Notes under the pieces: model-generated | Seen by the model: the letters and a program-made list of their open reading frames with translations, nothing else | Databases searched by the model: none | What the model was told of the DNA's origin: nothing | Position numbers and translations under genes: made by a program | Shown here: positions 24,317 through 35,603 of the stretch, in pieces | Position numbering within the stretch: the first letter of the stretch is position 1 | How the letters are laid out: every line of letters begins with the position of its first letter | Assembly (NCBI GenBank): GCA_905221605.1 | Contig: CAJNDS010002256.1 | Coordinates: 136,571 to 200,570 of the forward strand | Source of the DNA: Symbiodinium natans | Taxonomy: Eukaryota; Sar; Dinophyceae; Suessiales; Symbiodiniaceae | Reading direction: 5' to 3' | DNA: 64,000 bases

Positions 24317-25690
24317 AAGGTCAGTGTTGGCCTAGCGAGTCTAGCAGGATGAAGTAGCATGACCGGCAACTTCAGGGGACTTCTTGTTGGTATGCTGCAT
24401 GATCTGCTCAGGAAGGCTTGCAAAGCTTGGAAGACTCCAACACGCGTCGTGCAAGTACCACTGACCTGAGCAGTGCCCTGGCAGAGCACTCTCGGCCTTC
24501 ATGGTTTTGGGGTGCAACTTTTGAGTTGAGCCATTGTGTCTTTAGGATGTAGGCTTTGCGAATCACCTGCTCATGGAGGGTGTTGGGTTGAACATTTTGA
24601 GGCCACCTCGCGTTCGCCGGGGTGAACCAGGACTTGACGCTGCTTCCATTGAAGGCCCCCAGCATATCCCGCCACAGCACTGCAGCAACTTTGAAGATCC
24701 TCGACGTCCCCAAAGGCCCCAAAGGCCCCAAAGGCCTCATCATCCACATCCGGGCAAGGCCGGCACCCTTGCTGCTTGCTACTGTGGCTCCATCACAGCG
24801 CAGGGCAACTGTGGCGGCGCTTGGAGACTTGCCGGCACTGAAGGTGTGTGTTTAGGCTAAGAGGTGTTAGCTGCAGCTATACTTCTTCCATATTCTGCCT
24901 AGTATGCCCCCAGGGTCGAGAATCCGAGGCTCTTTGCCGGCCTGATTCAGATTGCTGGCCCCAGAGGTGGACAGGCCAGCACATGTTCACACTGGAGCTA
25001 AAGTTGCTGTGCCCTTGTTTGGGTCTTGGGGTATCTGCTGTCTGCCCGGCGTAGTGCATCAGAGTTGCACGTGCAGACTCCCTGCCGCTCCCGGTCTCTT
25101 GCTTTTTTGTCCTGCTTCACAGGTGGCCACTCAAGACCATGCCTTTGTGTTGGCCCGTTAGCCTTTCAACCTCGAGCTGTATTATGGTTCGTCTGCACAG
25201 GCTCTTCAACGATTGAGCAGAAGAGCTTCTGCCCATTGGGGGACTCTCTTTGTGTAAGCGGTTACGCAATCTGCGACTCGAGCGGCTTCTGACACAGTCC
25301 GTATAGGCACTGGTCAGTGGAATTGGCCACCCTTGCGCCGCCCTTTTTTTTTTTTTTTCTCTCTCTCTCTCTCTCTCTCTCTGTCTCACTATCCCTGTTT
25401 CTCTGTGTGTCTGTCCCTCTCTCTCTCTCTCCCTTCCTCCCTCTGTCCCTCCCTGTCCTTGACGTTTGCCTTCAGGCATGGGTGATGCCAACCAGGGTTG
25501 TCGTCGGCCTGCACGGTATCGAAGGTTGGGACCCTGCAAAAGTTGTCCTTCTATAGGTCCTCAAGACCCAAGAGACGTTTTGGGTATCCAGATGTTCTAA
25601 GACTCCATGTACGCTCCTTTGAGAACTCTCTGCACCACTCTGAGGTTGGGGCTTCAGGGTCACAGACAACATCCGCTTGGTCACTTCCAG
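24317..25690. other. mostly non-coding, one weak coding-like patch
   Basis: A patch at about 24755-24843 reads PLLLATVAPSQRRATVAALG on the + strand before a GTGTGTG donor-like site. It could be a short exon but lacks a clear acceptor. A poly-T/(CT)n block follows at 25339-25432. Confidence 0.3.
25339..25432. repeat. poly-T plus (CT)n microsatellite
   Basis: A run of about 18 T followed by CTCTCT units interrupted by CTGTCTC pieces. It is long enough to act as a polypyrimidine tract, and the antisense frame across it is an Arg/Glu-rich artefact. Confidence 0.9.
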
Positions 25691-26098
25691 CGCGCTCTGC
25701 GTCGCTTCGATTCAAGAGAGAAACCCATCAAAAGGCAGATAGAGGCCGAGAATGGCCGACACCTGCACATTGTTGCACTGCCCGTCTGCGCTGAAGGATG
25801 GGAGCGACGTGCCTGGGAGTGCATGGAATCCAGAGGGCACTACTGCTGTGAAGGTGGGGAGTGCCAGAGGGGGTTATTTCGGGGTTATATGTGGTGTGCT
25901 CTGCCTGGGAATGTGCATGGCGAGCTTGGCCGCCAGGTCGGATGCCCGTATGGTGTCAACTCCTCAAAGGTTTGTGCGTCGGCATCAGTGGACGAGATGT
26001 TGGCAGTGCAGTTCGGCATCGATACGGCAAGTCCCAGCAAAGAAAGTGCACACGTAGACATCTTTTCAGTGTTGCGGGACGGCAGCCTCATACCATGA
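25691..26098 (+). CDS. possible exon(s) upstream of the glycosyltransferase-like gene
   Basis: A CACTTCCAG acceptor at 25690 precedes a + frame that reads RALRRFDSREKPIKRQIEAE, then NGRHLHIVALPVCAEGWERR and MESRGHYCCE up to a GTGGGG donor at 25854. The same frame remains open to a TGA at 26096-26098, with a second coding-like part (SVDEMLAVQFGIDTA) near 25988. It lies about 2.3 kb before the glycosyltransferase-like exon and on the same strand, so it could belong to that gene. The family is not recognised, and the exact 3' end is uncertain. Confidence 0.38.
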   Translation, partial: RALRRFDSREKPIKRQIEAENGRHLHIVALPVCAEGWERRAWECMESRGHYCCEGGECQRGLFRGYMWCALPGNVHGELGRQVGCPYGVNSSKVCASASVDEMLAVQFGIDTASPSKESAHVDIFSVLRDGSLIP

Positions 26099-26701
26099 CC
26101 AACTTCTGATCTTGCGACATGTCCTCATCTTCTGCAAGGCAGCTTTCTGACAACTTGCGGACGGGGGTCAGCATCGTGCACTGGCATCTGGGCGAGACTA
26201 GAGAGTGGAGCGCCTTGCAAATCAACCCAGTCTTGTGAAGCTTTACGACGAAGCGGTAAATCCTGAACTCTGATCACCGGGTGGTTGGGATAGGTTGGTA
26301 TTGCTTCATGAGGGCTGGCTGCAGCTCACTTTGTGATGTTAGCTTCCAACCCTTGCCTTCTCTTGATTCTCTTGCCTCTCGTTGAGGTTGATCGAGGGGG
26401 CGCACAGCAGCGTGCTGACCTTCTCGAGCCCTGTGACGGACCTCCTGAGTGACGGCGATGTGCCTTGGCTTTGGATGTCGACATTTTGCCCGGAATCGCC
26501 GCGTAGTTTGGGTGAGGCAATCTACATAGAGCCCAGCAGCATCCGCGTGGATGGCCAAGATCTCGCAGCGGCCTGCCATTGCACATTCAAGTGGGGTGGC
26601 TCTAGAGAAGCAGGATCATGCATTTTCGGTCTGTCAAGGTATATTAAAAGGACCCCAATCAATCCTGCAGACAGTTTGAATGCCTTCGGGGATTTTGCTG
26701 G

Positions 26702-27250
26702 CTACAGCCTTTCCAGGCACTTAGTTGTGATGCTGCGGCTGGCTTTACTGTATTCCCAAGAATCCAAGAACGCCACCCGCTGACAAAACCGAGGGACCAA
26801 GAATGCCACCTGCTCACAAAATCGAGGGATTTGAGGGCCCAAGAATCCACAAAGGCCATGACCGACACGGAGAAGTTCTATGCTATGACCTTGACGGGCA
26901 TGGGCCAGTTCCAGGAGCTTGGTGGAAAGCTTCGGAGTTCCTGCGATATCCGATATCTGCGATGTGCCTTCTTTTGGGGCCAGGATCTTGACCATACAGG
27001 ATTCGCAACGGTGAAGCCTGTAAGCATTGTTTGACGGGGCATGGTTGGCACACTGGGAGCATATGTAGGCATTGCCTTGTTCCCGTACGAATGTGACAGC
27101 CCGATTGATGAAAGGCAATTGCATGTCTTGCGTGTTCATGTTGGCCAAGGTGACTTGCATGATTCCGGGCTTGATTTCCTGCCGCAACTTACAGCAGTAC
27201 TTGCCGAAACAACAAAGCGAACATACTGGAGACAATACTCCAGACCCCAT
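26702..27250 (-). CDS. possible minus-strand zinc-binding protein fragment
   Basis: The minus frame of about 182 codons contains VCSLCCFGKYCCKLRQE followed by YICSQCANHAPSNNAYRLHR and CESCMVK, giving C-x2-C pairs with the spacing of a treble-clef or similar zinc site. Downstream the frame runs through the 33-bp tandem duplication at 26764-26829 and ends in a repetitive tail, suggesting only the first 100 residues could be real. + strand frames over the same DNA have no such pattern. It would be against the prevailing + direction of the other exon candidates. Confidence is low. Confidence 0.27.
   Translation of the reverse strand: MGSGVLSPVCSLCCFGKYCCKLRQEIKPGIMQVTLANMNTQDMQLPFINRAVTFVREQGNAYICSQCANHAPSNNAYRLHRCESCMVKILAPKEGTSQISDIAGTPKLSTKLLELAHARQGHSIELLRVGHGLCGFLGPQIPRFCEQVAFLVPRFCQRVAFLDSWEYSKASRSITTKCLERL
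26764..26829. repeat. 33-bp tandem duplication
   Basis: Two adjacent copies, 26764-26796 and 26797-26829, each starting CCAAGAA and ending CGAGGGA, differ at only a few positions. A third partial unit begins further right (CCAAGAATCCAC near 26838). Confidence 0.8.
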
Positions 27251-27809
27251 GCGAGACGGGTTTGGTCACTTTGAACGGCCTAACCAGACGGCCATTGTGC
27301 CAGGATGACGGCACCAACTTCCTACGTCACTGGCATCATGTCCAGCTTCTGACCTCCAGTGAAAATGGGCTGTCAACAACGTCGAAGGCCGCCGGGTTCT
27401 CAATGCCGAGCTTTGCAGGTAGAGGTTGGGATTTGATGATGGTCTAGAGATGTCTTCGAAGGGTTCGTTTTCAGGCAAACCACAGATTGGGAATTTTGGG
27501 TTTGGGTAGCTGGAAAGCAGCATGACCTGACTCGACCCCCTGCAAGCGAGAAGGTACGCATTCCTGTCGGATGGCCCGAGGCCGGGCATCTTCTCACTGC
27601 CTCCAAAGCTGTAAGCTTACATGCTTCACTTGCAGCGTGGCGGCAGCAGTCTGTTTCACGAAAGCAGACGTGCCGTCTGCACAGGACATGGACAGACCGA
27701 ACATTGCACTGGCCAGCACCCAATTACAGCAACTTGGTTCCAGCAAGTTACCTCACCTCGCCGACTTCTGCCATTTCACTGCTCCCTGCACCTACTTGCG
27801 AAAGGGCAG

Positions 27810-27911
27810 AAACGCAGCTACATTGACACGGATGGTCAGCTGTTCTTGCGACTGCTGACTCTGAAGTGTTTGCGAGTCATACCTTCTGTCGAATGCTTGC
27901 GCGCGATGCAG
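27810..27911 (+). CDS. possible exon, unknown
   Basis: After an AAGGGCAG junction the frame reads KRSYIDTDGQLFLRLLTLKC and continues CLRAMQ to a GATGCAG|GTGGTA donor. The frame stays open to TGA at about 28001, which would allow a longer exon with an alternative non-GT donor near 27942. It may be an upstream exon of the glycosyltransferase-like gene. This is a pattern-based call only. Confidence 0.25.
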
Positions 27912-28392
27912 GTGGTATCGAAGCAATGTGATGAACTCACAGGAGGAGTTCAGAGCAAACGGCGTTGCGGCGGACTTAAAGGCCTCCGACGCACTAAGTG
28001 ATTTGTGATCTTTCTGCTTCGGTGAGAACTTGTATGGCAAGTCAGCGACTGGAGCTTGTGCACTCTATGAGCAGAAGCAGCAGTCCGGCAGGTGTGCTGG
28101 GCGCCGAACGAGACACTGGGCTGAGAAGACTCCCCAAGATTTTGCCGGTTGCCTGCCGATGTCCGCCTTGCTTCAGGGAGGGGCTCATAGACTCGTAGAG
28201 GGGCATGCCACTTCATTTTGAGCAGATGACTGTGCGGCGCGTTTTGCTCGATAAAAGAACGACAAGAGCAAAAACGCAAGTAAGGCACATCCGTTTGGGC
28301 AGGGGGGTCTTTGCACACCCTGTTGACACATGGACCTGCAGCCTTAAACGGATGGTCAACGAAACCTTAGAGGGCCTAAGCCTTGAGAATAG

Positions 28393-30021
28393 GATTTGCC
28401 AGGAAGTGTTTCAGATGCTGCCATCGCTGGCTCATACCAGGGTTCCAAGCTGGTGGATCGCGAACATATCGCCTGCAGCGTAGCAGCGAATGGCACGCAC
28501 GCTGGCTTTTTTGTGCTTTGGAGCACTTGCAGGCGGAGTCATTTCGAGCCCATGTCGATTATCAAGGTGCCTGTTACGCTGATATCGTTGGCGGGTGAGC
28601 AGCCCTTTACCCTGACCTGGCCTACATCTGTTCAAGCCGATGACTATGTGGCTCTTGCCCTGGGTCGTTCGCCAGAAGTGGGGGGAGTACGCTTCAATCT
28701 GGAAAGGCCTATATCCGTGGATGGCAGGGCGACGGCGAAGAACATGCGGCTCGCAAGCTACATGAAAGGACGTCTCAACGTTAAGGTGTGCCATATGGGT
28801 TGCGCAGACCGCGGATTCGAGTGCCTTCCGCAAGTATTCGTGAAATTGGAGAACTTGCCTGGCATGCTGCATTCTGTGGCCTCGCAGGTGCTTTCGCTGA
28901 AGGAGTTGCTCATGATCGAGGAGGCTCCCTTTCAAAGCTCGGGTTCACAAGATGTTGGCCTTTTCGTGAATCAGGCTGAGGGCCGAAAGATGTGGCAAGC
29001 GAATTGCCGCACCTGGCGTTCTGCATGGACTCGTGGCTTCCTGAGGAATGTGGGGATGCATGTTCTCTGTGGCACCGTGGAGTGCTGGCAGCCTCGTGGG
29101 TGGGCACAGGCCTTGGCAGAAGCATCTCCTTTACTTCGAGGCTTCCATTTCCGTGGACGCCCCGGGGGGGAATGGGCTCGGCCCAAGATGCGTGATGCAT
29201 ACAATTATCTCCACAAGGTTTATTCCATGGGGGAGATTGCGCGTGAGCATGCCTACTCCTACATACTGTCCTTCGACGACGATGTGCTCTTGCCAGCATC
29301 TACGATTGCATACCTGGCTAATGCTGGCGAGTCGAGTCGAGCACAGGGCTGCGGTGTTGTGTCGCCACTACTTCAGAACGGCGTGCCGATGACGGAGCTC
29401 TGGGCTGAGGAGTTTCTCACGCCTCACGAGAGGCGTCGTTTGTTTGAGTGTTTTGAAGGCAGTCAGATACGAGGTCCATGTGACGCAAGGCATGAGGTGG
29501 TCGAGGCTCTCTTACCAAAAGGCTGGGATGGGCCAACCTACTACAGGACCTTGGCTGCCTATGCCAAGGGCAAGGAGACAGGACCTCTGAATTATCGATT
29601 GGTTGGACACCCTGTGCGCTTCAATAACACTTGTGGTGCGTTAGCCCTTGGGCTCGCCTTGGAGCATGTTCCACACGAGTGGCTGCGATGGCGCAGCGAT
29701 CATGCTTTGATTGTGGACAGAGAACGCAGATACCCTTACTTGTCCAACAATGCTTTCCTCATGGCCGCGCCATTGTACATGGACGTCTTGACGAGATTGG
29801 AGATGAGATGGGGCAATGCAACGGGGCATTTCGGACAGCCAAGACATACATGCGAGGAGCAGCTGGTGAACAAGGTTACAAAGTTACATGGCCTGTATCT
29901 ATGCTTTGTCAGTGGATCCTTTGGCATCCACCCAGCCTACAACACTCAAGCCGGCAAGGAGTTTTGGGAAGACTGGGCTGTGCAACGCGTTCTGGAAACC
30001 CTCAAGTCTCACCGGTTGTAG
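28393..30021 (+). CDS. glycosyltransferase-like protein, 3'-terminal exon
   Basis: This is the strongest host coding block in the window: the frame is open from just after a TAG at 28390-28392 to TAG at 30019-30021, about 542 codons. The first in-frame ATG is at 28552, but the sequence before it (SYQGSKLVDREHIACSVAA) already looks coding, so earlier exons are likely and the true acceptor is near 28395-28411. Roughly residues 55-155 form a beta-rich region. From about 200 on it resembles a nucleotide-sugar glycosyltransferase: WRSAWTRGFLRNVG, then AYSYILSFDDDVLLP with the Asp-Asp-Asp at 29275-29283 as a DxD-type metal site, later NNTCGALALGLALEHVP and ERRYPYLSNNAFLMAAP. The usual place of action would be the Golgi lumen, by family analogy. 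No membrane anchor lies in this exon. The exact GT family is not determined. Confidence 0.75.
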   Translation, partial: DLPGSVSDAAIAGSYQGSKLVDREHIACSVAANGTHAGFFVLWSTCRRSHFEPMSIIKVPVTLISLAGEQPFTLTWPTSVQADDYVALALGRSPEVGGVRFNLERPISVDGRATAKNMRLASYMKGRLNVKVCHMGCADRGFECLPQVFVKLENLPGMLHSVASQVLSLKELLMIEEAPFQSSGSQDVGLFVNQAEGRKMWQANCRTWRSAWTRGFLRNVGMHVLCGTVECWQPRGWAQALAEASPLLRGFHFRGRPGGEWARPKMRDAYNYLHKVYSMGEIAREHAYSYILSFDDDVLLPASTIAYLANAGESSRAQGCGVVSPLLQNGVPMTELWAEEFLTPHERRRLFECFEGSQIRGPCDARHEVVEALLPKGWDGPTYYRTLAAYAKGKETGPLNYRLVGHPVRFNNTCGALALGLALEHVPHEWLRWRSDHALIVDRERRYPYLSNNAFLMAAPLYMDVLTRLEMRWGNATGHFGQPRHTCEEQLVNKVTKLHGLYLCFVSGSFGIHPAYNTQAGKEFWEDWAVQRVLETLKSHRL

Positions 30022-31758
30022 CCAGCCTAGCCAACAGGACAGTCTGGCCAACAACGATCGCACGATCTCTTTAGTCGCGTGACGAAACGTCGCCAATCGC
30101 GCATGCCACCACGAAGACGCTGCAGCCAAAGTCGTGTTGCGCGCGAAGCTGCATTTTGCGTGACAACTGCTTCATGCTGGTCGGAGTATGTCCCCATGTG
30201 CACTGCTCGAGCCTCGATCTGGAGAGGACCTGCCAACCTCCTGCGGAGGCTTCTTATACTTTGCCTCCTGGCCCCAGTGTGCGGAAAAAGTGTGCGTCTA
30301 GCGAGTGCAGCCATTCCGGGAGCCTTTTTGATCCGCAAGTGACAATCTCAGGCAGGTCCCCCCCATCTCCCCCCCAAAGTCCACCGTGAGCATTGATGAG
30401 GCCTTGCCCATCGCCACCCCCACAGCAGCGCCAGCAACAAGGCAACAGCGACAACAACAGCACCAGAATCCCACAGGCTACAGCCGTAGGCCATCTAGCC
30501 CCAATGCCACAACCCAAAGCCTTCCAAGGAATGGGCTCTCCTTCTTCTACGGCGATGCAGGGCGGGTTACTTTTGCAGAGCCGCCAGAGCTTTTAGGCTT
30601 GGAGGGGTCGCAAACACGAGTTTTTGGCTCCGCGTTTACGTTTCTAAGGCTTCGAGGTTCAATTCGGGTGCTTGATCGCTGAAGCAGCAACGGGTCAGGT
30701 CTCAGGCAGCTTGCCACAATCACGTACCTGTGCAGCACCTCATCTCAGTTGACTACTGTACAAAAGGTGCGAGGATTGCTTTGACGACGCGCCGCGCAGG
30801 AGCAGCAGGACAAGCGACTGGGCGCAGGGGACATGGCAGTAGCAGGTGCAAGTCGCGAAAGCTTCTTGACGGTGCAACTTTTACCGTAGTTCTGCAGCCC
30901 GTTGCTGGCATAAAATAAGCTTGTTTCACTATGGCAGCATGTGGCAGCTCGGCGAAGCTTAGGTGTTGATCTCCTTCTCACCAACCAGAGCAGTGGCAGA
31001 GTATCGTCCCTCGCGCTCCGTGGGCCGCATGCGACTGGTCCTCCGCTTCCTGAATACAGGCGCTGAAGCATGGTAGAGGTGGACGCTGGTGGGTTCCCAG
31101 AGGTTTTGAGGCCTCCCAGACAGAAGTGAATCTGTTATCCGACGTCCGCCGTTCTTTCAAGCGTCATGGCTGGCAGGCAAGCTGCGGTTGGCCGCAACTG
31201 ATGCCCAAAGTATGTCCCAGGCCAGCTCTCAGAATTGGCGATTGAGGGAGCCTATAGTTCGAACTAGTAGTCACTGGGCTAGGTCGAACTGGCTACAGCA
31301 CGATGGGTAAATGGAGCGCGGAGTGTCATGCGCCAAGCGATGACATAGGTCAGACGGCTCACAACTCAAGGCTGAGAGCCCGTTGGCGAATCTGCATGTG
31401 TCATGTGGGGGCGAAAGCCAATGAAACACCAATGAAACAAGAGCTCTGAAGGCAAATAGGTCTGAGATAGGGACATGTTAGGACGCCCACCAGCCCAACA
31501 GCGGAACCCAGAGGCAGCCTGCGGCCGACTCTTCCGGGAGCTTTGGTCGGATGCACCGGGCAGCTTTCCCGTTCCGAGAGGTCGCTTTGAAAAATCTGTC
31601 TGCCTGTCTGCCTGGCTGCCTGTCTGCCTGTCTGCCTGTCTGCCCGTCTGCCTGTCTGCCTGTCTGCCTGTCTGTTTACCTGCCTGGCTGCCTGTCTGCC
31701 TGTCTGCCTGTCTGCCTGTCTGCCTGTCTGCCTGTCTGCCTGTCTGTTTACCTGCCGG

Positions 31759-31828
<70 letters not shown>

Positions 31829-33401
31829 CGCGTGTGTGTCTGTGCGTGTGTCTCTGCTTGTCTCTGTGCCTGCGCGTGTCTCTGTGTGCGCGTCTGTGTG
31901 CGCGCGTGTCTGTGCACACGTGCCCACGTGTTTGCTGCGTCTGTCCGCTGCTTCTGTCTGCTGCGTCTGTCTGCTGCGTCTGTCTGCCACGTCTGCATGC
32001 GCGTGTGAGCGCGTGCTTGCATGTGCTTGCTTGTGCACCTGCATGCATACATTGCAATAACTTGCTTCAAAGCATGTTTGGAGGGAGTGTTGCTCAAGGC
32101 TGCTGGCTTGACGACGTCGGGGCCGATGGAGAGACCAACCAGCATCTTCAACTGCAGGAATGCCGGAATGCCCAGTTGCAGTTGGACAGAAGACAAGTCG
32201 AAGGTTTGCGTGGGACAGGATCGCCGCGGTCAGTATTTTCCGAACATGCCCGCCCTAAACCTGAGCAATTTGACGGGCACTGCGGGGATCATCTGGGATT
32301 GCGCAGTCCAGGGATCCTACGTAGGCTTTGGGGTGGGGGGCTATCTGGGGGTGGGCACTTCAGAGATTCTCGATGGGATTCTCTTAAGGTGGGCAATTGA
32401 GAGATACCCGGCTCTCCATCAGGGGCCAACGTCTCCCTGAGCTCCCCTGTTTCGGATTCAGTTCAGGCATTCAGGGTGAAACCTTGAATCGTTGCCGCAG
32501 CAGAGGCAAGAGCTGTCGATCCTCTTCGAGCGTTTCTACGGCCTGCGAAACCGGTGCGGCAGCAGCTCCTGTACCTACCAGCTGGTGCCATGTACCGAAA
32601 AGTTGGCTTCCCGAGAATCCCACGCGTTGCGCCCCAATGATTGACACCCTCAAGCATTGACGTCTTGCGATTCTGACTGCGCCCAAACATTCAGGATTCG
32701 GTCGCTTGACCAGGGTAAGATAATAGAAAGATAGGCGTAACGAAGACTTTGGGTTCACGATCCCTTCATTTAATTAGCTCGAGCCCAAGCATGAATCCCT
32801 CAACCCGCGGGAAGGGCCAGCCCTTTTGTGTGCACGCACTGTAAAACGACAAGGGGTTCCATTACAGTATCTGGTACGGGCACTTGGGGACCATCTTTTC
32901 GGAGGTCTTGGATGCCGTGGCAGCTGACCTGAGCCCCTTGGAAGAGTTCCTGGACCTGGATGTAACTTGCTTCTACGCCGATGGAGGCTCTTCTTCCCTT
33001 CGCCCTCGGCCTCGCCCCTCCCATCTCCAACCTGCCTTACTTTGCACCTGAAGATTCTTCGAAGATTCTGTAACAGAGCAACATCATTCCACGGCCTGGA
33101 AGCATTCAGCGGGCGCGCAGCTCGCAGTTTCGGCACAGCCATCTCCCCAAGGTCACATTTGCTTTTGCAGGATGTTGCTGGCAAAGTTGTGGGAAATTTA
33201 TCAGAAGCATCCGTTGCCCAAGTTGGGGGCTGGGCATTGGAGCTCCCTGCTCTAGAATCATCCCCCACCCATCCTCCTCTCTTTTGGGGGTTTGGTTTCT
33301 GAGACCTGTGGCTTGGTCAGGCTGCCAGCAGCGCTATCAGGTCTACGAGCGAGCAAGTCACCGGACATCATTGGTAGAGGGTGTTTGGGATTCTCTTGCA
33401 G
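30022..33401. other. non-coding stretch with large CTGTCTGCC minisatellite
   Basis: No supported exon. A patch at 30520-30600 (frame with LSFFYGDAGRVTFAEPPELL) and one at 32120-32280 read somewhat like protein but lack convincing boundaries. The long frames at 31366-32196 on both strands come from the repeat at 31600-31835. Confidence 0.4.
31600..31835. repeat. (CTGTCTGC/CTGCC/CTGT)n minisatellite
   Basis: About 235 bases of CTGTCTGCC and CTGCCTGT units with higher-order pieces (a unit containing TGTTTACCTGC occurs twice), grading into pure CTGT and then GTGTCTGTGC to about 32000. It has no spacer-like unique sequence, so it is not a CRISPR array. Confidence 0.95.
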
Positions 33402-33872
33402 GCAGTGTCTCTTGCTGTGCCAATCTCAGGTGTCGAATTGCGCGAAGGAGGCACTCAAGCAGTGGGAGCCGACTCCGGACTGAACCTTGACCTTCAAAAC
33501 ACGGAGGCAGGTGCGCAACACCTCTTGCCTGGTGCGGTAAATCTCACACTGCGCCTCTCCGCTGCGAACCTGCCTGGCATCGAACAGAGCGCCTACCTCC
33601 GCCTCTACCTCCTTCCCATCACACAGTGGAGTCTTCCCATCGGCTCCTGCGCCTCCCTCTGCGCTGCCTCGCCTGGCTATGACTGCGGGACCCCCGACTG
33701 TGTTGTCGAACAGCTGCTGCCAATGGTCTTCCGCAGCTACCTGGAGCGCTATGTGGTTTTGCGCGTGCAGCTCCCGGCAACCATGGACACGGCCGTCGGC
33801 AACATCGTTCACACCCTGTCGGTGCTGAGTCTCCCGACACTTGCAACAAGTGTAATTAGTAGACATTTGTAG
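33402..33872 (+). CDS. exon of a large beta-rich, probably surface protein
   Basis: A CTCTTGCAG acceptor at 33401 opens a frame of up to 156 codons that reads as one protein domain: AVSLAVPISGVELREGG, AVNLTLRLSAANLPGIEQSA, YLRLYLLPITQWSLPIGSCA, SLCAASPGYDCGTPDC and SYLERYVVLRVQLPA. Strands of alternating hydrophobics and paired cysteines suggest an extracellular fold. The true exon probably ends before the TAG at 33870-33872; a possible donor is at CG|GTGCTGAG near 33821. A short similar end-piece occurs at 17738-17797, suggesting repeated domains. No named family recognised. Confidence 0.6.
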   Translation, partial: AVSLAVPISGVELREGGTQAVGADSGLNLDLQNTEAGAQHLLPGAVNLTLRLSAANLPGIEQSAYLRLYLLPITQWSLPIGSCASLCAASPGYDCGTPDCVVEQLLPMVFRSYLERYVVLRVQLPATMDTAVGNIVHTLSVLSLPTLATSVISRHL

Positions 33873-34366
33873 TGTTGCATGGCCAACCTATCTCTTATCA
33901 CGATCTTGTGCTCTTCGCAATCTGGAGCCACCCAATAGGCCACGTTGCATTTGACTGTTGCGGCTCTAGCTGGGTCAGCCGCATCACAGCTTCGGATTCA
34001 CAAGCCAAAGCGTTTTCTTTTGCTCCACACTCCGTGCCCGTCTCTCTCCATCGCGACACGAGCTGACTTGAAAGGAATCCATCGGCTGACATTTTTCCGA
34101 TCGAGCTGCCGGCCCAGCTGAGCAACAGCCAGGATGCAGAGCCGCAGCAGCGTGGGCTGCAAGTATTTTGACTGTCGAAGGTCAGGGAAGGTATAGGCGA
34201 AAAGTACAGCTATGCAAACTAGGCAAATGGCAAATGGCAGATGGAACTTGAGGTACCTTGCAAACATCGGCTACATCTCATACCTGTCAGAAGGCTGCTT
34301 GGACTCCCATGGGAAGCGTAGGGCTTGACATTCTCCTGCGTTCATCATGATACCACCGAAGCCCTC

Positions 34367-34460
34367 TTAAAAATATACACTACCTATATGCACATACATA
34401 TGTATATATATATATACATACATACATATATATACATATATATGTACATATATACACGTA
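34367..34460. repeat. (TATATACA)n low-complexity block
   Basis: About 95 bases of alternating TA and CATA units. Frames across it give Tyr/Ile/His repeats. Confidence 0.9.
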
Positions 34461-35082
34461 TGGGCCACCGCCCATCCCGCACGAAAATGCCTGGTAGCAT
34501 TCACACTGCAGGTTACGACTTGTTTAGGCCATTACCAAAGTCATTTTTTCAGATGCGGGGACATGAAGCGTTGTGCAAATGAAGTAGGGTTTTTACTACT
34601 GTTCTTGGTGAGTGTATATAAGGTTCCTTTTCAAAATATATACCCTACTTCATATCGAAACCCTTGGCATCTACGCAAGCAGGAGCTGGGCCATGGCTTC
34701 TTACAGAGGTAAGGCTTCTCATGAGTTTCAAGTGACTAGAAGGTTTTGAAGAGCTGTCTTGAGTATCTTCGCTTCCCCAGTGACAACCATAAATGGCTTT
34801 ACTGAATTGTTTGACACATGTGAGATATTGTCACTAAATTGCTTGTACGAACCGAGCGTTTGGTTCTGACATATGAGTTTAGGGCTACAAATGATGATGC
34901 AAGGTTGTTTTCTAATCAAACGGCCTCTTGACAGCATAATGGTTTTTCAAGCGGGACGGGGTGCCTACAGAGGGGAAGGGCTCCCTAGCGGAAAACGGGT
35001 TTAGTGGTTCAATGGTTGAGGGATTGCAAAAAGATTTAAAAAGCGCACGGGGAGCACGAATGGCGGTGACCCATGTTGTGTA

Positions 35083-35174
35083 TGTATATACATATAATAA
35101 AAAAAATCAAAAAATATACATATAAATAAATAAATAAATGAAAAATATATGTATATATGTATATATATATATAG
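35083..35174. repeat. AT-rich block with ATAA and TATA units
   Basis: GTATATACATA, a run of A, ATAAATAA units and finally a (TA)n run; about 90 bases. Confidence 0.9.
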
Positions 35175-35603
35175 AGGTTGCGTTTGGGCATCACACTTGC
35201 GCGCAGGCATCGCCGAATGTTAAGTTAGTGCTGTCTCCGCTTCAGCCACGAGTTTTTCAAGCGTCTTTGACCGATGCTCTGCAAAGTTCGCTCAGGAAAC
35301 CCGCTCTCCTTTGCACGAATACTGCAGACGGGACGTGAGGCGCGGAATTAGGTGTGGCTTCCTCAGCCGCTGCACTGTGGCACTGGCACATGGGAGCACT
35401 CACCGTGGGATAGATAAGTATGTCAACAGAGGCCATGTGCAAATGGCGGGCAGGTAGTGGCTGTGTGTGTGCTGGCAGGGTTCGGGACCTCACCCTTTCG
35501 TTGGTCAGCGGAACACGCTCTATGCGGCTCGGCTGCTCATTGTGTTGTCTGTGCTCCACCATTACACCTGACGCAGTTTTTTACCATGTTGTTTGTGTTC
35601 CAG

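Larger units (their letters stand above)
33873..35603. other. non-coding, AT-rich microsatellites
   Basis: Likely intron. It holds TA/CATA blocks at 34367-34460 and 35083-35174 and no coherent coding frame. Confidence 0.45.

Noticed and set aside
28000-28552. Relict spliced-leader sequence upstream of the glycosyltransferase-like exon
   Set aside because: No match to the dinoflagellate spliced-leader 3' part (CCATTTTGGCTCAAG) was seen here or elsewhere by eye.
31600-31835. Possible CRISPR-like array
   Set aside because: Units are contiguous with no unique spacers, and the genome is eukaryotic.
31366-32196. Long Arg/Gln/Thr repeat frames on both strands (up to 276 codons)
   Set aside because: They are produced by the CTGTCTGCC minisatellite, which lacks stops in several frames; no non-repeat domain is attached.
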